From Ignavibacteriaceae bacterium (GTDB taxonomy: Bacteria; Bacteroidota; Ignavibacteria; Ignavibacteriales; Ignavibacteriaceae): a stretch of DNA of 43,226 bases. The position numbers and the translations under genes were made by a program. The notes under the pieces were generated by a model. The model saw nothing but the letters and a program-made list of their open reading frames with translations. It was not told the origin of the DNA and did no database searches. Positions 35,950 through 43,226 of this stretch are shown here, piece by piece (positions within the stretch are counted from its first letter, which is position 1; each line of letters opens with the position of its first letter). The stretch is taken from assembly GCA_013359345.1 (NCBI GenBank), contig JABWCA010000003.1, forward strand, positions 1-43,226, in the 5' to 3' direction.

Positions 35950-38211
35950 ATGAAGACATTTTTTGTATTTTTTATTTTAATATCTGTTTCGCTTACTCAG
36001 CTTAAAGCACAGACTTCTGCTGAATGGAAAATTTATTCCGATAAAAAGGAAGTGAATTCTGCCATGATCACGGGTTCAGATCTCTGGGCGGCTGCCGGAG
36101 GAGGTGTATTCAGACACACTTTCACTGATTCTTCATATTTACTTTTAACAAAGGCAGAAGGGTTAAACGGTTCCCCGATTAACTCTCTCACCATTGATAA
36201 ATACGGTAAAATCTGGTTCGGGTCTGTAAACGGGATAATTGATGTTTATGATCCTGCCACGGCTAAAACAACCGCAATACTTGATATATTTAATTCCGGA
36301 AGATCTTCAAAAGCTGTTATTAATCTGCAGGCAAAGGGAGATACGGTTATTGCCGCAACTGAATTCGGCATTTCACTGATAAATATCAATGATCTCAATT
36401 TTTATGACTCTTACCTTAAACTCGGCAGCTTTTCAGTGAACACCAAAATTAATGCCGTGCTTTTTGATACCGTTGTGTTTGCCGCAACTCCTGCGGGAAT
36501 TGCCGTTCAGAAAAAGGGATCGGATAACCTCACCGCACCCGAATCATGGTATAATTTTAATACCGCGCAGGGTCTTCCTTCAAATATTGTTTATTCGATA
36601 GTTAACTATAAGGGGAATATAATTGCCGCAACAGAGCGCGGACTTGCAAAATATGAAAACGGTGCCTGGGTTTCTTATCTTCCCGGCCTGAGGAATCAGG
36701 TGATAAACACAATGACGGTTGACGGGGAGAAGCTTATCATTTCCGTAAAAAATACGCTGCAGACCGTGAACCCTTACGGAATTTATTTCACAAAAGACGG
36801 CGCAGTAACCGATTCAATCCTCAATCTCCCGACTATAACATCCATAGCCGGCAGATTCAATGATAAATACTATGTGGCCTCTTCGCTTGGTATGATCATC
36901 ATGAACACAGGATTTGTGGAAGCGATCCTTTATCCTGAAGGACCGGGTGCCAACCTTTTTGCGGATATAAAATCCACAAAAGACGGAAGTCTCTGGATAG
37001 GAAGCGGTACAGACGTTGCAGGAAAAGGCATATATAATTTTACCGGCGAGAAGTGGAAGACTTACGATGTTTCAAACATACCGGGGCTCCCCACAAACGG
37101 TTACAACAATATTCATATTTCCGGAAGTAATGTTTATGCAGGCAGTTACGGCAGAGGTTTCCTCAGAATAAAGCCGGGCAGTCAGTATGATATCTTCACT
37201 GCAGCAAACACCCCCATAAAGGGAATTTCGGCTGATACAAACTATCTTATTATCCCTTCAATTAAAAGCGACTCCAAAGGAAATATCTGGCTGCTGAATT
37301 ACGAAGCTGCCGACCGTAAGATTCTCTTTGCGCTTGATAAATCAGATCAGTTTTTCGGATTTGAGAACCGCCAGAATCAGTTTGTAAGTGTTTACAGGGA
37401 ACTGGAGGTTGATCTTTCTGATACAAAATGGTTTTTTGCGCAGTCAAGAACTGATGTTTTTTATTTCAATGAAAAAGGAACACTCACCACCACCACCGAT
37501 GATGTTTTCGGAGTGATTAATGAGTCGACAGGACTGAACGGGCAAAGGATCAACACAATCAAAATTGATAAGCGCGGCGATCTCTGGATCGGGACCGATC
37601 TTGGGATCAACATCGTTTCAGGCCTCTCATCCGTACTTAACATGGGCGGCTCAACCAAACCAAGGGTTTCATCGGTCTTTTCGGTAAGGCAGCAGAAAAT
37701 TAATGCAATAGTGGTTGATGCCATCAACAGAAAATGGGTAGGCACAGATCAGGGACTGATTCTGCTTTCTTCTGACGGCAGCAATCTGATAGCTGCTTAC
37801 GATTCTAAGAACAGCCCTCTGCTCTCGGACGAAGTGAAAACGCTGGGCATTGATGAAGAAAACGGTATTGTATATATCGGCCAGTCAGGCGGACTAATTG
37901 CTCTCAAAACTGACGCACAGGCACCTGAGCGTGATTACTCAAATCTGCGTGTTTACCCCTCCCCTTACAAAATTAACGGATCCGGGAAACCCCTTACAAT
38001 TGACGGACTTATCAAGGATTCAGAAATAATGATCCTCAACCTTGCCGGCGATCTCATAAGAACACTCTCCACCCCGGGCGGCAGAGTTGCCACATGGGAC
38101 GGAAGGGATACCTCCGGAAATCCTGTGTCATCAGGCATATATTACCTTATTGCACATGATGCAGAGGGAAATACAATCGGGAAAACCAAGTTCGTTGTGA
38201 TTAAAGAATAA
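35950..38211 (+). CDS. PorZ-like beta-propeller protein with type IX-style C-terminal domain
   Basis: From the ATG at 35950 the product has 753 residues and begins with a signal peptide (MKTFFVFFILISVSL, cleaved near KAQ). Two runs of two-component-propeller-type blades follow, each with a hydrophobic-G-x-x-x-G core, such as SLTIDKYGKIWFGSVNGI, IVYSIVNYKGNIIAATERGL, IKSTKDGSLWIGSG and IKIDKRGDLWIGTDLGI. The last about 85 residues start VYPSPYK and end SGIYYLIAHDAEGN...KFVVIKE, a FlgD-like/type A sorting domain. Size, two propellers and terminal domain match PorZ, which works with the type IX secretion sortase. A generic propeller surface protein is the alternative. A TTG 24 bases earlier is in frame but would spoil the signal peptide. 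The ABC-F gene starts 1 base after its stop. Confidence 0.75.
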   Translation: MKTFFVFFILISVSLTQLKAQTSAEWKIYSDKKEVNSAMITGSDLWAAAGGGVFRHTFTDSSYLLLTKAEGLNGSPINSLTIDKYGKIWFGSVNGIIDVYDPATAKTTAILDIFNSGRSSKAVINLQAKGDTVIAATEFGISLININDLNFYDSYLKLGSFSVNTKINAVLFDTVVFAATPAGIAVQKKGSDNLTAPESWYNFNTAQGLPSNIVYSIVNYKGNIIAATERGLAKYENGAWVSYLPGLRNQVINTMTVDGEKLIISVKNTLQTVNPYGIYFTKDGAVTDSILNLPTITSIAGRFNDKYYVASSLGMIIMNTGFVEAILYPEGPGANLFADIKSTKDGSLWIGSGTDVAGKGIYNFTGEKWKTYDVSNIPGLPTNGYNNIHISGSNVYAGSYGRGFLRIKPGSQYDIFTAANTPIKGISADTNYLIIPSIKSDSKGNIWLLNYEAADRKILFALDKSDQFFGFENRQNQFVSVYRELEVDLSDTKWFFAQSRTDVFYFNEKGTLTTTTDDVFGVINESTGLNGQRINTIKIDKRGDLWIGTDLGINIVSGLSSVLNMGGSTKPRVSSVFSVRQQKINAIVVDAINRKWVGTDQGLILLSSDGSNLIAAYDSKNSPLLSDEVKTLGIDEENGIVYIGQSGGLIALKTDAQAPERDYSNLRVYPSPYKINGSGKPLTIDGLIKDSEIMILNLAGDLIRTLSTPGGRVATWDGRDTSGNPVSSGIYYLIAHDAEGNTIGKTKFVVIKE

Positions 38212-38212
38212 T

Positions 38213-40192
38213 ATGCTTGATCTCATTAATGTTTCTCTCCAGTTCGGCGGCGAATACCTCTACCGTAATGTCAGCCTTAAAATCAACAAACTTGACAGAT
38301 TCTGTCTCGTAGGTGCAAACGGCACAGGAAAATCCTCGCTGCTCAAACTCATCAATGGCGAACTCCCCCCTGAATCGGGTGATATCAGTAAAAAGAAGAA
38401 TCTCAGGATAGGTTATCTTCCCCAGGATAATGTAACACACAAAGGGAAGAAACTGCTTGAGGAGGTACTTTCGGGATTATCTGAAATTCAGACACTTCAG
38501 GAACGTGAAAAAGAGATTCATACCCTGCTGGAAGACCCTGCTCATTCAAAAGATGGTGACAGCGCTCTGCTCCAGGAACTCGGCGAAATTCAGCACCGGC
38601 TGATTGACCTCGATTCATACTCCGCAGAATCAAGAGCCGAAAAAATTCTTAAAGGGCTCGGATTCTCTGAGGAGGAATTTGACAGACAGTGTGAGGAATT
38701 CTCCGGCGGATGGCAGATGAGAATTGCGCTCGCTAAAATCCTCCTTTCAAAAAATGAAATTCTCCTTTTGGATGAACCCACCAACCACCTTGATCTCGAA
38801 TCGCTGGCATGGCTGGTGTCATTTCTCAGATCATTTGAGGGAGGCCTGATTGTCGTTTCTCACGACCGCTATTTCGTAAATCAGGTTACAAACAAAACTC
38901 TTGAAATATATCTCAACAAATTCAATGTGTTTAACGGCAACTATGATGCTTACCTCAAATTCAAAGAGGAGCGTGACCGTCTTACAGAGAGCCAGTACAT
39001 TCAGCAGCAAAAGTTTCTCAAGGAAAAGCAGCGTTTCATTGAGCGCTTCAGATACAAATCAAGCAAGGCAAGACAAGTTCAGAGCGTTATCAAACAGATT
39101 GACAAAATTGATCTGATTGAACTTCCCGATGATCAGAACCAGATAAAATTCAGGTTCCCGGTCCCTCCCCCCTCCGGAAAGACTGTAATGGAGCTGAATA
39201 AAATCGGTTTCTCATATCCGGGTAAGCCGATTTTCAGAGATTTTGATTTTACCATCTCCAAAGGTGAAAAAATAGCCTTCGTGGGACCCAACGGAGCAGG
39301 CAAGACAACTCTGGCAAAAATCATAGCAGGCAAGCTTGATGTTCAGCAAGGACATCGTATGCCCGGTTATAACGTTTCAATATCCCATTTTGCCCAGGAT
39401 GTTTACGATGATCTCGATACAGAACTCGATATCATGGATACAATCTATTCAGTCTCAGAGGGGCTTTCAATTCCACAGGTGAGAGCACTGTTGGGCTGCT
39501 TCCTTTTCACAGGTGATGATGTGTTTAAGAAGGTCGGTGTGCTTTCAGGCGGAGAAAAAAGCCGCGTTGCACTTATTAAAATACTCCTGCAGAAATCAAA
39601 CCTGCTTATTTTTGACGAACCCACCAACCATCTCGATTTTGCCAGCAAACAGATACTGCAGAATGCACTTATTGAGTTCACCGGCACAATAATCATTGTT
39701 TCACACGATATTGATTTCCTTAAATCTGTTGTTAACCGTGTTGTGGAAATAAACAGAACCGGTGTTAAAGATTATCCCGGTGATTTTGATTATTATCTTT
39801 ATAAAAAATCACTCCTCACAGAAAATTTATCTGAAGCAAACCAGTCGGCTTCAGCATCCCAAGCTGAGGGTAAACTTGTTAACAGAAAAGATGTAAAAAG
39901 ACTTGAGGCTGAACTCCGTCAGCAGAAGTACAAAGAAACAAAAGACCTTTCTGCAAAACTGAAAAATGTTGAGGATAAGATCCATGCTTCTGAAAAGTTA
40001 ATAACTGAATTTGAAACTGAATTTGCTGCCGGGGAAATCTACAGCAACCCTGATCTTGCCAGAGAAAAAACCACCCGCTATAATGATGAAAAATCTGTGC
40101 TTGATACTCTGATGCTTGAGTGGGAGGAAGTATCTTCCAGACTGGATGAGATAGAAGCTGCATACAAAGAAAAATTTGACGCTCTTGGGTAA
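38213..40192 (+). CDS. ABC-F family ATPase (ribosome-associated)
   Basis: The 659-residue soluble protein has two ABC domains and no membrane segment. Domain 1 has Walker A GANGTGKSS (34-42), signature FSGGWQMRIALAK and LLLDEPTNHLD. Domain 2 has GPNGAGKTT near 360, LSGGEKSRVALIK and LIFDEPTNHLD. The linker between them is rich in charged residues (KFLKEKQRFIERFRYKSSKARQ), the position that reaches into the ribosomal P site in ABC-F factors. A C-terminal coiled coil (about 565-655) resembles Uup. Such proteins relieve stalled or misaligned ribosomes; some confer antibiotic resistance, which cannot be judged here. Confidence 0.95.
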   Translation: MLDLINVSLQFGGEYLYRNVSLKINKLDRFCLVGANGTGKSSLLKLINGELPPESGDISKKKNLRIGYLPQDNVTHKGKKLLEEVLSGLSEIQTLQEREKEIHTLLEDPAHSKDGDSALLQELGEIQHRLIDLDSYSAESRAEKILKGLGFSEEEFDRQCEEFSGGWQMRIALAKILLSKNEILLLDEPTNHLDLESLAWLVSFLRSFEGGLIVVSHDRYFVNQVTNKTLEIYLNKFNVFNGNYDAYLKFKEERDRLTESQYIQQQKFLKEKQRFIERFRYKSSKARQVQSVIKQIDKIDLIELPDDQNQIKFRFPVPPPSGKTVMELNKIGFSYPGKPIFRDFDFTISKGEKIAFVGPNGAGKTTLAKIIAGKLDVQQGHRMPGYNVSISHFAQDVYDDLDTELDIMDTIYSVSEGLSIPQVRALLGCFLFTGDDVFKKVGVLSGGEKSRVALIKILLQKSNLLIFDEPTNHLDFASKQILQNALIEFTGTIIIVSHDIDFLKSVVNRVVEINRTGVKDYPGDFDYYLYKKSLLTENLSEANQSASASQAEGKLVNRKDVKRLEAELRQQKYKETKDLSAKLKNVEDKIHASEKLITEFETEFAAGEIYSNPDLAREKTTRYNDEKSVLDTLMLEWEEVSSRLDEIEAAYKEKFDALG

Positions 40193-40717
40193 AATTACTG
40201 CAAATTGCACTCCTTTTTTTATTAATCTGATCGCTTGCATTAAGAACCGGAGCCTGTACCACAGGAAATGAACACCAGTTTTTCCGTTCTGTAATAACAT
40301 GTGAATCTGATCTTTAATTTACTCACTCTGTTCAGTCAGTATAAATTTTCTTTGCTAATTCAGTTCAGGTTATTTATTTTGCGCTGAAAATATCAGCTAA
40401 CTGCAAAATAACGGCCGTTTAGGTCATTTCATCACTGAAGCAGAATTCTGATATCCCCCATTGTGCAAAATTGACAAAGAAACAGCAAACAAACCATATC
40501 TGCCACTGTGCATTTACCGGATTGATTCCCGGTTCCGTTTTATTAATGAGCAGTATCTCTTAAAATTGAGCAACTGCCGCAACAGGCAGTCAGAATATCA
40601 GAACTAAGGCCATCCGGAAACGGGACTTAAAAAAAATAAAGATCACAGGAACATTATTTCAATAAAATTGTATTAAGGCTCATAACTCAAAATATTAATA
40701 AAAATTGCGGAGCATAT
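40193..40717. other. Long intergenic region before the secreted-paralogue array
   Basis: These 525 AT-rich bases separate the ABC-F gene from the first small secreted paralogue. I find an ACTGCC/GGCAGT hairpin at 40573-40590 and a small CCTGT/ACAGG hairpin near 40240, neither with a T tract. No plausible open frame is present on the plus strand. Minus-strand frames here run antisense into the ABC-F gene. The promoter of the paralogue array should lie near its right end. Confidence 0.5.
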
Positions 40718-41143
40718 ATGAAAACGAATCACAGTCTCATCATTTTTCTGTTCATCCTGCTTGCAGGGAGCCTTTATTCACAAAACCGTTTTGAAAGGTG
40801 GAATGGTGTATTCGAAGGGGCAAATAAACAACGGGCAATCAGATTTATTGTGGAACAGGAGGTAATTGATGGAAACGGTTCCCTGGGTGATCCTTCTTTC
40901 AGGTTTTTTGAGGCCCCCGGTTTAAATGAGTTTAGCGAACGGTTCTTAACGCTTGATCCAAGTGATCTTAAATATACAGATAACGTGGCAACATTTAAGT
41001 TACTGATCAAAGGAAAATCAGGGGTTACCCGCACTTTAGATGTCGAATTCAGAAGGGGTGCAGATCCTAAAGATGACATTTATTTAATAAATGACCGGAA
41101 TACTTCCTGGAAAACGGCCATCACTCTGAAGAGGAAAAATTAA
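40718..41143 (+). CDS. Small secreted protein, tandem paralogue 1
   Basis: The 141-residue product has a signal peptide ending LAGSLYSQ, followed by the family block NRFERWNGVFEG (22-33). The mature part is predicted to be mostly beta strands. It shares with paralogues 2 and 3 a G-x-N-G-x-L/E-x-x-x-P-x-F pattern in the middle, a VEFRRGADPKDDIYLI segment, and a basic end TLKRKN. GGAG lies 9 bases before the ATG. There are no cysteines in the mature part and no catalytic motif. I do not recognise the family. It is the first of four copies in a row on this strand. Confidence 0.72.
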   Translation: MKTNHSLIIFLFILLAGSLYSQNRFERWNGVFEGANKQRAIRFIVEQEVIDGNGSLGDPSFRFFEAPGLNEFSERFLTLDPSDLKYTDNVATFKLLIKGKSGVTRTLDVEFRRGADPKDDIYLINDRNTSWKTAITLKRKN

Positions 41144-41532
41144 TATTCTGCAATCGGGGAAGCAGAAAATTCCTTGCAGATTCATAAGTAATTGGAATAA
41201 TTCTTTCATCTGTTAAACCCTATACGGCTCTGCCACTTAAATCAGGAGAAAGTTTTCTTTGAGGATTTTTGCGGAACGGAAGACTGGTGGTATTTTCTCC
41301 AGGTAATGGGCTGAATTTAGAATGAAAGCTTTAATTCTGTTGAAAAGCTCAATTGCATCGGAAGGAATTCTTCTCAGAGCTTAATCAGCAATGTTTTTAC
41401 AGTTATTCAACCCGGGTTAACTAACCCTTACAAGTAAAGATCTGCTTAAAATTAAAGGCAAAAAAAATAAGGCAACATCTATCAGTCAATTTATCTGATA
41501 ATCAGTTACAGACATCTTAATCAGGAGCATAA
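41144..41532. other. Intergenic region between paralogues 1 and 2
   Basis: This 389-base gap has no plausible gene and no clear remnant of a further paralogue. A 10-base palindrome AACCCGGGTT lies at 41409-41418 and overlaps a second small inverted repeat GGGTT/AACCC. It is far longer than the 78- and 69-base gaps between the later copies. Confidence 0.5.
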
Positions 41533-41964
41533 ATGAAAACAAAACTATTCATAATTTTTCTTTTTATCCTGCTTGCAGGAAGCCTTTATTCACAAAACCA
41601 GTATGAAAGATGGAACGGAGTCTTTGAAGGTGGGAGCGGGAACTACTCATTTATCTTTGATGTATACCAACAGACAATCGGTATTAACGGCGAAAAAAGT
41701 TCACCGATTTTTACTGTTCACAGGTTACAGAGGGGAAAAAAGATTACTTTAACCCGGGATGTATCTGCCAGGGACATCTCACCTGAGAAAGACTTTACTC
41801 TTTACACTACAGGCATGAACCGAACCGGCGGAAAACCCCTCCTTAATGCTTCTTTCAAACAAGGTGCTGCCCCAAAGGATGACACTTATGAAATATCGAA
41901 ATATTTTGGATTTCCGTCCGGGGAGGAAGACTTCAGTACGATTGTGCTTAAAAGAGTTAAATAA
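41533..41964 (+). CDS. Small secreted protein, tandem paralogue 2
   Basis: The 143-residue product has the signal peptide FLFILLAGSLYSQ, nearly identical to paralogue 1, then NQYERWNGVFEG. Further shared segments are IGINGEKSSPIFTV, SFKQGAAPKDDTYEI and the basic end VLKRVK. AGGAG lies 8 bases before the ATG. The strongly conserved signal peptide and first 12 mature residues, against a diverging middle, suggest duplication followed by fast change in the body. Function is unknown. Confidence 0.72.
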   Translation: MKTKLFIIFLFILLAGSLYSQNQYERWNGVFEGGSGNYSFIFDVYQQTIGINGEKSSPIFTVHRLQRGKKITLTRDVSARDISPEKDFTLYTTGMNRTGGKPLLNASFKQGAAPKDDTYEISKYFGFPSGEEDFSTIVLKRVK

Positions 41965-42042
41965 TCTCCCGGAAATTGAAGTGTTATCAGATATTGGACT
42001 GTATAAAACATTAATTATTAATTAAACCGGATAACTACACAA

Positions 42043-42504
42043 ATGAAAACAAAACACATTTTCGTCATTTTTCTTTTTTTCTTAACAGTTAATCTTTTAT
42101 CCCAGAACAAGTATGAAAGAATGAACGGGATTTTTGAAGGCAGCTCGGCCCCCTTATCAGATGATATGCCCGGTGCAGTGTATTACTTTAAATTTGAAGT
42201 CTGGCAAGATATAATTGGGGCAAATGGGGAGTTGAGTCAACCAAATTTCAGAATTTACAACGGGATTCAGGGTAATGAGCCATTTGTTCTCATGGAACAA
42301 GCGAGGGCAATTAATAGCGGGGATTATAATCCCGATGAAGTGATTGTCTTACAAGGAGGCGGGCGTCAGGGTGAACCGTCCTTCAGAATTGAATGCCGGT
42401 TCATCCGGGGTACTTCCCGAAATGAAGATAAGTATGTGATAGATCTGTTTGACTTTGTTGGAGCGTGGGATTTTCAACCCGTCACTATCCATAGAATTAA
42501 ATAA
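42043..42504 (+). CDS. Small secreted protein, tandem paralogue 3
   Basis: The 153-residue product has a signal peptide ending TVNLLSQ, then NKYERMNGIFEG. It shares IIGANGELSQPNFRIY with paralogue 2 and has CRFIRGTSRNEDKYVI where the others have RGADPKDDIYLI or QGAAPKDDTYEI. It ends TIHRIK. It is the longest and most diverged of the three complete copies, with an extra loop (SSAPLSDDMPG) after the first block. It starts 78 bases after paralogue 2 and probably shares a transcript with it. No ribosome site of the GGAG type is visible. Confidence 0.7.
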   Translation: MKTKHIFVIFLFFLTVNLLSQNKYERMNGIFEGSSAPLSDDMPGAVYYFKFEVWQDIIGANGELSQPNFRIYNGIQGNEPFVLMEQARAINSGDYNPDEVIVLQGGGRQGEPSFRIECRFIRGTSRNEDKYVIDLFDFVGAWDFQPVTIHRIK

Positions 42505-42573
42505 TGATTTAGTGGGACTTAAAATCCTTTTAATAATTTATCTGATTTTTTTCCTTCAAACAGGGCAATACAA

Positions 42574-42708
42574 ATGAGGACAATACACTGTTTAATCCTT
42601 TCTATGTTTTTCTTCACGGGTACTCTTCTGTCCCAGAATCAGTATGACAGAATGAAGGAAACAGGAAGCAGGAGGCAGGATGCGGGAAGCAGGAAGCAAG
42701 AACAGTGA
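42574..42708 (+). pseudogene. Paralogue 4, truncated and fused to heptamer repeats
   Basis: The ATG at 42574 opens a 44-codon frame. Residues 1-27 are a good family N-terminus: a signal peptide ending TGTLLSQ, then NQYDRM, aligned with NKYERM of paralogue 3. At base 42657 the homology stops and the frame runs into 7-base repeats, giving KETGSRRQDAGSRKQEQ and a TGA at 42706. The breakpoint coincides with the first repeat unit. Downstream, GAATTAAATAAT at 43041 matches the end of paralogue 3 (42493) and may be a remnant of the original 3' end. I treat it as a broken gene; a short secreted peptide is not excluded. Confidence 0.7.
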
Positions 42709-42737
42709 GTAGTGAGCAGAGAACAGGAAACAAGCAG
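42657..42737 (+). repeat. Degenerate 7-base tandem repeat, GGAARCA type, tract 1
   Basis: Successive heptamers are GGAAACA, GGAAGCA, GGAGGCA, GGATGCG, GGAAGCA, GGAAGCA, AGAACAG, TGAGTAG, TGAGCAG, AGAACAG and GAAACAA. All keep the 7-base phase from 42657 to 42733. Beyond that the sequence shifts to an 8-base pattern around GTATGGTG (to about 42768). Confidence 0.85.
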
Positions 42738-42776
42738 TATGGTGGTATGGTGATATGACGGGTATGGCTTGCTTCT

Positions 42777-42804
42777 GGAAACAGGGATCAGGAAACAAGA
42801 AACA
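42777..42804 (+). repeat. 7-base tandem repeat, GGAARCA type, tract 2
   Basis: Four units in phase: GGAAACA, GGGATCA, GGAAACA, AGAAACA. The flanks are not repetitive. Confidence 0.75.
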
Positions 42805-42870
42805 GGTGCATTATGCCGGTTACCACTGTCGAAATGCTTTTCGGCTGTGAAATGCTTAGAACCGAAAGAA

Positions 42871-42947
42871 GGAAACAGGAGGCAAGATGCGGGATACAGG
42901 ACACAGGATGAAGGAAACAGGGGGTAAGATGCAGGAGTCAGGAATCA
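42871..42947 (+). repeat. 7-base tandem repeat, GGAARCA type, tract 3
   Basis: Eleven heptamers in unbroken phase: GGAAACA, GGAGGCA, AGATGCG, GGATACA, GGACACA, GGATGAA, GGAAACA, GGGGGTA, AGATGCA, GGAGTCA and GGAATCA. Substitutions are common but there is no insertion or deletion. Confidence 0.85.
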
Positions 42948-43063
42948 TTTCACCCTGGGCTGGTGGTGAATTGACAGATCAGTCAACACGGAATTCATCA
43001 GTCAAAAGACAACTGATAGCACCCATTGATATGAACGCATGAATTAAATAATTTTCAGGCTCA

Positions 43064-43096
43064 GGCAGCGTACAACTTCATTTATGCTGCCTTTTT
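43064..43096 (+). terminator. Rho-independent terminator closing the paralogue array
   Basis: GGCAGC (43064-43069) pairs with GCTGCC (43086-43091), with a further A-T pair available, around a 16-base loop. TTTTT follows at 43092-43096. It ends just before the second heptamer tract, and would be the natural end of the array transcript. Confidence 0.75.
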
Positions 43097-43098
43097 CA

Positions 43099-43226
43099 AC
43101 GAACAACGAACAACGAGTAACGATTTACGGTCAACGAGCAACGAACAACGAGCAACGATCTACGGTCAACGAGCAACGAACAACGAACAACGAACAACGA
43201 GTAACGATTTACGGTCAACGAGCAAC
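43099..43226 (+). repeat. 7-base tandem repeat, ACGNNNN type, 18 units, running off the window
   Basis: From 43099 to 43224 there are 18 complete heptamers, every one beginning ACG, without a phase slip. The types are ACGAACA, ACGAGCA, ACGAGTA, ACGATTT, ACGATCT and ACGGTCA. The block of units 3-6 (ending types GTA, TTT, GTCA, GCA) is repeated exactly as units 15-18, and units 8-11 are a close variant. The tract continues past the window edge. No open frame of note runs through it. Confidence 0.92.

Noticed and set aside
40718-42504. Paralogue array as a phage or insertion element
   Set aside because: No transposase, integrase, terminal inverted repeat or target duplication is visible around it.
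42592-42798. 68-codon minus-strand frame over the heptamer region
   Set aside because: It is generated by the repeats (recurring LLPASRILPPAS-type residues) and overlaps the paralogue 4 remnant.
43099-43226. Heptamer tract as a CRISPR array
   Set aside because: Units are 7 bases with no spacers, and no cas gene is present.

Overview
This window looks like a chromosomal segment of a Gram-negative bacterium of the Bacteroidota/Chlorobiota (FCB) group, most likely an Ignavibacteria-like lineage. The evidence is an LptE-like lipoprotein, an Omp85 barrel protein, a secretin, a GWxTD-domain protein, a PorZ-like beta-propeller protein with a C-terminal type IX-style sorting module, and several lipoboxes. 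Base composition is moderate. I saw no rRNA, tRNA, CRISPR array, transposase or phage gene. The lineage is inferred from gene content only.

Bases 1-450 are non-coding and rich in hairpins. Bases 451-4418 (+) hold a compact envelope-complex module: a PilM-PilN-like (GspL-like) fusion, a PilO-PilP-like fusion, a short secretin and a stand-alone receiver protein. A hybrid sensor kinase faces this module from the other strand, 3 bases away. A small methyltransferase-like membrane protein follows.

Bases 6205-26865 form a long, almost gapless run of minus-strand genes. In map order these are: a lipoprotein with Ig-like repeats; a penicillin-acylase homologue that seems to lack its nucleophile; an Omp85 protein; a PfkB sugar kinase; a GWxTD protein; RimO; CdsA; a zinc-ribbon/DUF2007 protein; a CPBP protease; a DUF3108 protein; a GT9 glycosyltransferase; a 3-methyladenine DNA glycosylase; a TPR protein; a GT2 synthase; an LptE-like lipoprotein; a sigma-54 activator; an MBL-fold hydrolase; a SPOR protein; MiaB; and a 53-residue membrane protein. 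Envelope building (CdsA, GT9, GT2, LptE, Omp85) and RNA modification (RimO, MiaB) dominate.

Bases 27163-33364 carry RecQ (+), followed on the minus strand by a lipoprotein, a rhomboid protease and the glycolytic pair pgk and gap. Bases 33801-40192 (+) carry a Crp/Fnr regulator, a PHP phosphoesterase, RibH, the PorZ-like protein and an ABC-F ATPase.

Bases 40193-43226 are the accessory part. Three tandem paralogues encode small secreted proteins of no family I recognise. A fourth copy is cut off just after its signal peptide, at the exact base where a tract of degenerate 7-base repeats begins. A terminator hairpin follows, then a second, different 7-base tract (18 units beginning ACG, with no phase slip) that runs off the window. 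This paralogue array with heptamer tracts, and the fused three-gene equivalent of pilMNOPQ, are the parts most worth a second look.
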